Under the pieces are notes generated by a model, which had not been told where the DNA came from, did no database searches, and saw nothing but the letters and a program-made list of their open reading frames with translations. 64,000 nt of DNA from Coniferiporia sulphurascens (lineage: Eukaryota; Basidiomycota; Agaricomycetes; Hymenochaetales; Hymenochaetaceae): NCBI GenBank assembly GCA_002794785.1, contig NBBA01000013.1, positions 620,001-684,000 of the forward strand, in the 5' to 3' direction. Of the stretch, positions 63,672-64,000 are shown piece by piece; the stretch's first letter is position 1; each line of letters begins with the position of its first letter. The position numbers were made by a program, and so were the translations under genes.

Positions 63672-64000
63672 GATGGAAAAGGGCCTGAGATTATGGGAGT
63701 GGTAGTACGGGCTATTAATGTGCTTTAAGCCTGCGGTAAGGTTTTAGGAATTAAAGCTAAAGAGACGAGCGGCGTCCACGGGCGTTCCGGGAGGGGAATA
63801 CAAGAAGAGCAGAGAGTACGGAGCGCAAGACGGAGGGGGGGATGTGGCAAGGCGTGAGTGTCTGGTTCGCATGGACTTATATAGTGGGCGAGATGGAGGT
63901 CCGAGTCCGAGTCAGGCCCGAGAGGGACAGCCTGAGTCCGGTCGGGCTCTTTTTAAAAAAAATAAAGGAAATAAAAAATGAAAGCGGCGGAGGGGCGCGT
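63672..64000. promoter_or_regulatory. Methyltransferase upstream region
   Basis: 329 bp to the window edge. Purine-rich on the plus strand with a long A-run near 63955-63975. Contains a TATA-like CTATATAA on the minus strand. Confidence 0.45.
63877..63884 (-). promoter_or_regulatory. TATA-like box
   Basis: CTATATAA read on the minus strand, about 205 bp upstream of the methyltransferase ATG. Position is plausible for a TATA element with a moderate 5' leader. Confidence 0.4.

Overview
The window is nuclear DNA of a filamentous basidiomycete, most likely an Agaricomycete. Genes are packed tightly on both strands and cut by many 45-70 bp GT-AG introns. Fungal families are present throughout: kexin, SPX-RING, Zn2Cys6 factor, septin CDC10, creC and Mif2. 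I see 27 protein genes, no tRNA or rRNA gene, no CRISPR array and no recognisable transposon. Coordinates span start to stop including introns; exon joins were worked out by eye from splice sites and protein-family motifs.

Layout: FAN1 nuclease (partial, +), LEU4 isopropylmalate synthase (-), ECM15/UPF0045 (+), MCM7 (+), KEX2 kexin (-), POT1 telomere protein (-), a degenerate Gfd2-type RNase H-like protein (+), RAB6/YPT6 (+), TAP42 (-), methylenetetrahydrofolate reductase (+), a small acidic protein resembling APC15 (-), CENP-C/Mif2 (-), SKIP/Prp45 (+), a large Ser/Pro-rich unknown (+), TRF4 poly(A) polymerase (-), MTU1 tRNA thiouridylase (-), creC/WDR20 (-), BCKDHB E1-beta (+), an unknown (-), SEC66 (+), UBP15/USP7 (-), SPX-RING ligase (-), a Zn2Cys6 factor with tandem repeats (-), SCD6/LSM14 (-), AHA1 with a C-terminal membrane anchor (-), septin CDC10 (+) and a SAM methyltransferase (-).

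The genes are mostly unrelated housekeeping functions, so this is not a cluster. There is an excess of chromosome and cell-cycle genes (FAN1, MCM7, POT1, CENP-C, TAP42, CDC10). Several neighbours share short divergent promoters: CENP-C/SKIP, creC/BCKDHB, POT1/RNase H-like and TAP42/MTHFR.

The most unusual items are: a 5-nt micro-exon in ECM15 required by the conserved protein motif; a roughly 92-bp sequence present in two successive introns of SCD6; a POT1 with an extra N-terminal OB-like segment and a C-terminal zinc ribbon; a Gfd2-family protein that has lost its catalytic acids; a tail-anchored AHA1; a Zn2Cys6 factor built mostly of diverged ~440-bp repeats; and paired ACGCGT boxes at MCM7 plus a GCACGTGC box at the SPX-RING gene.
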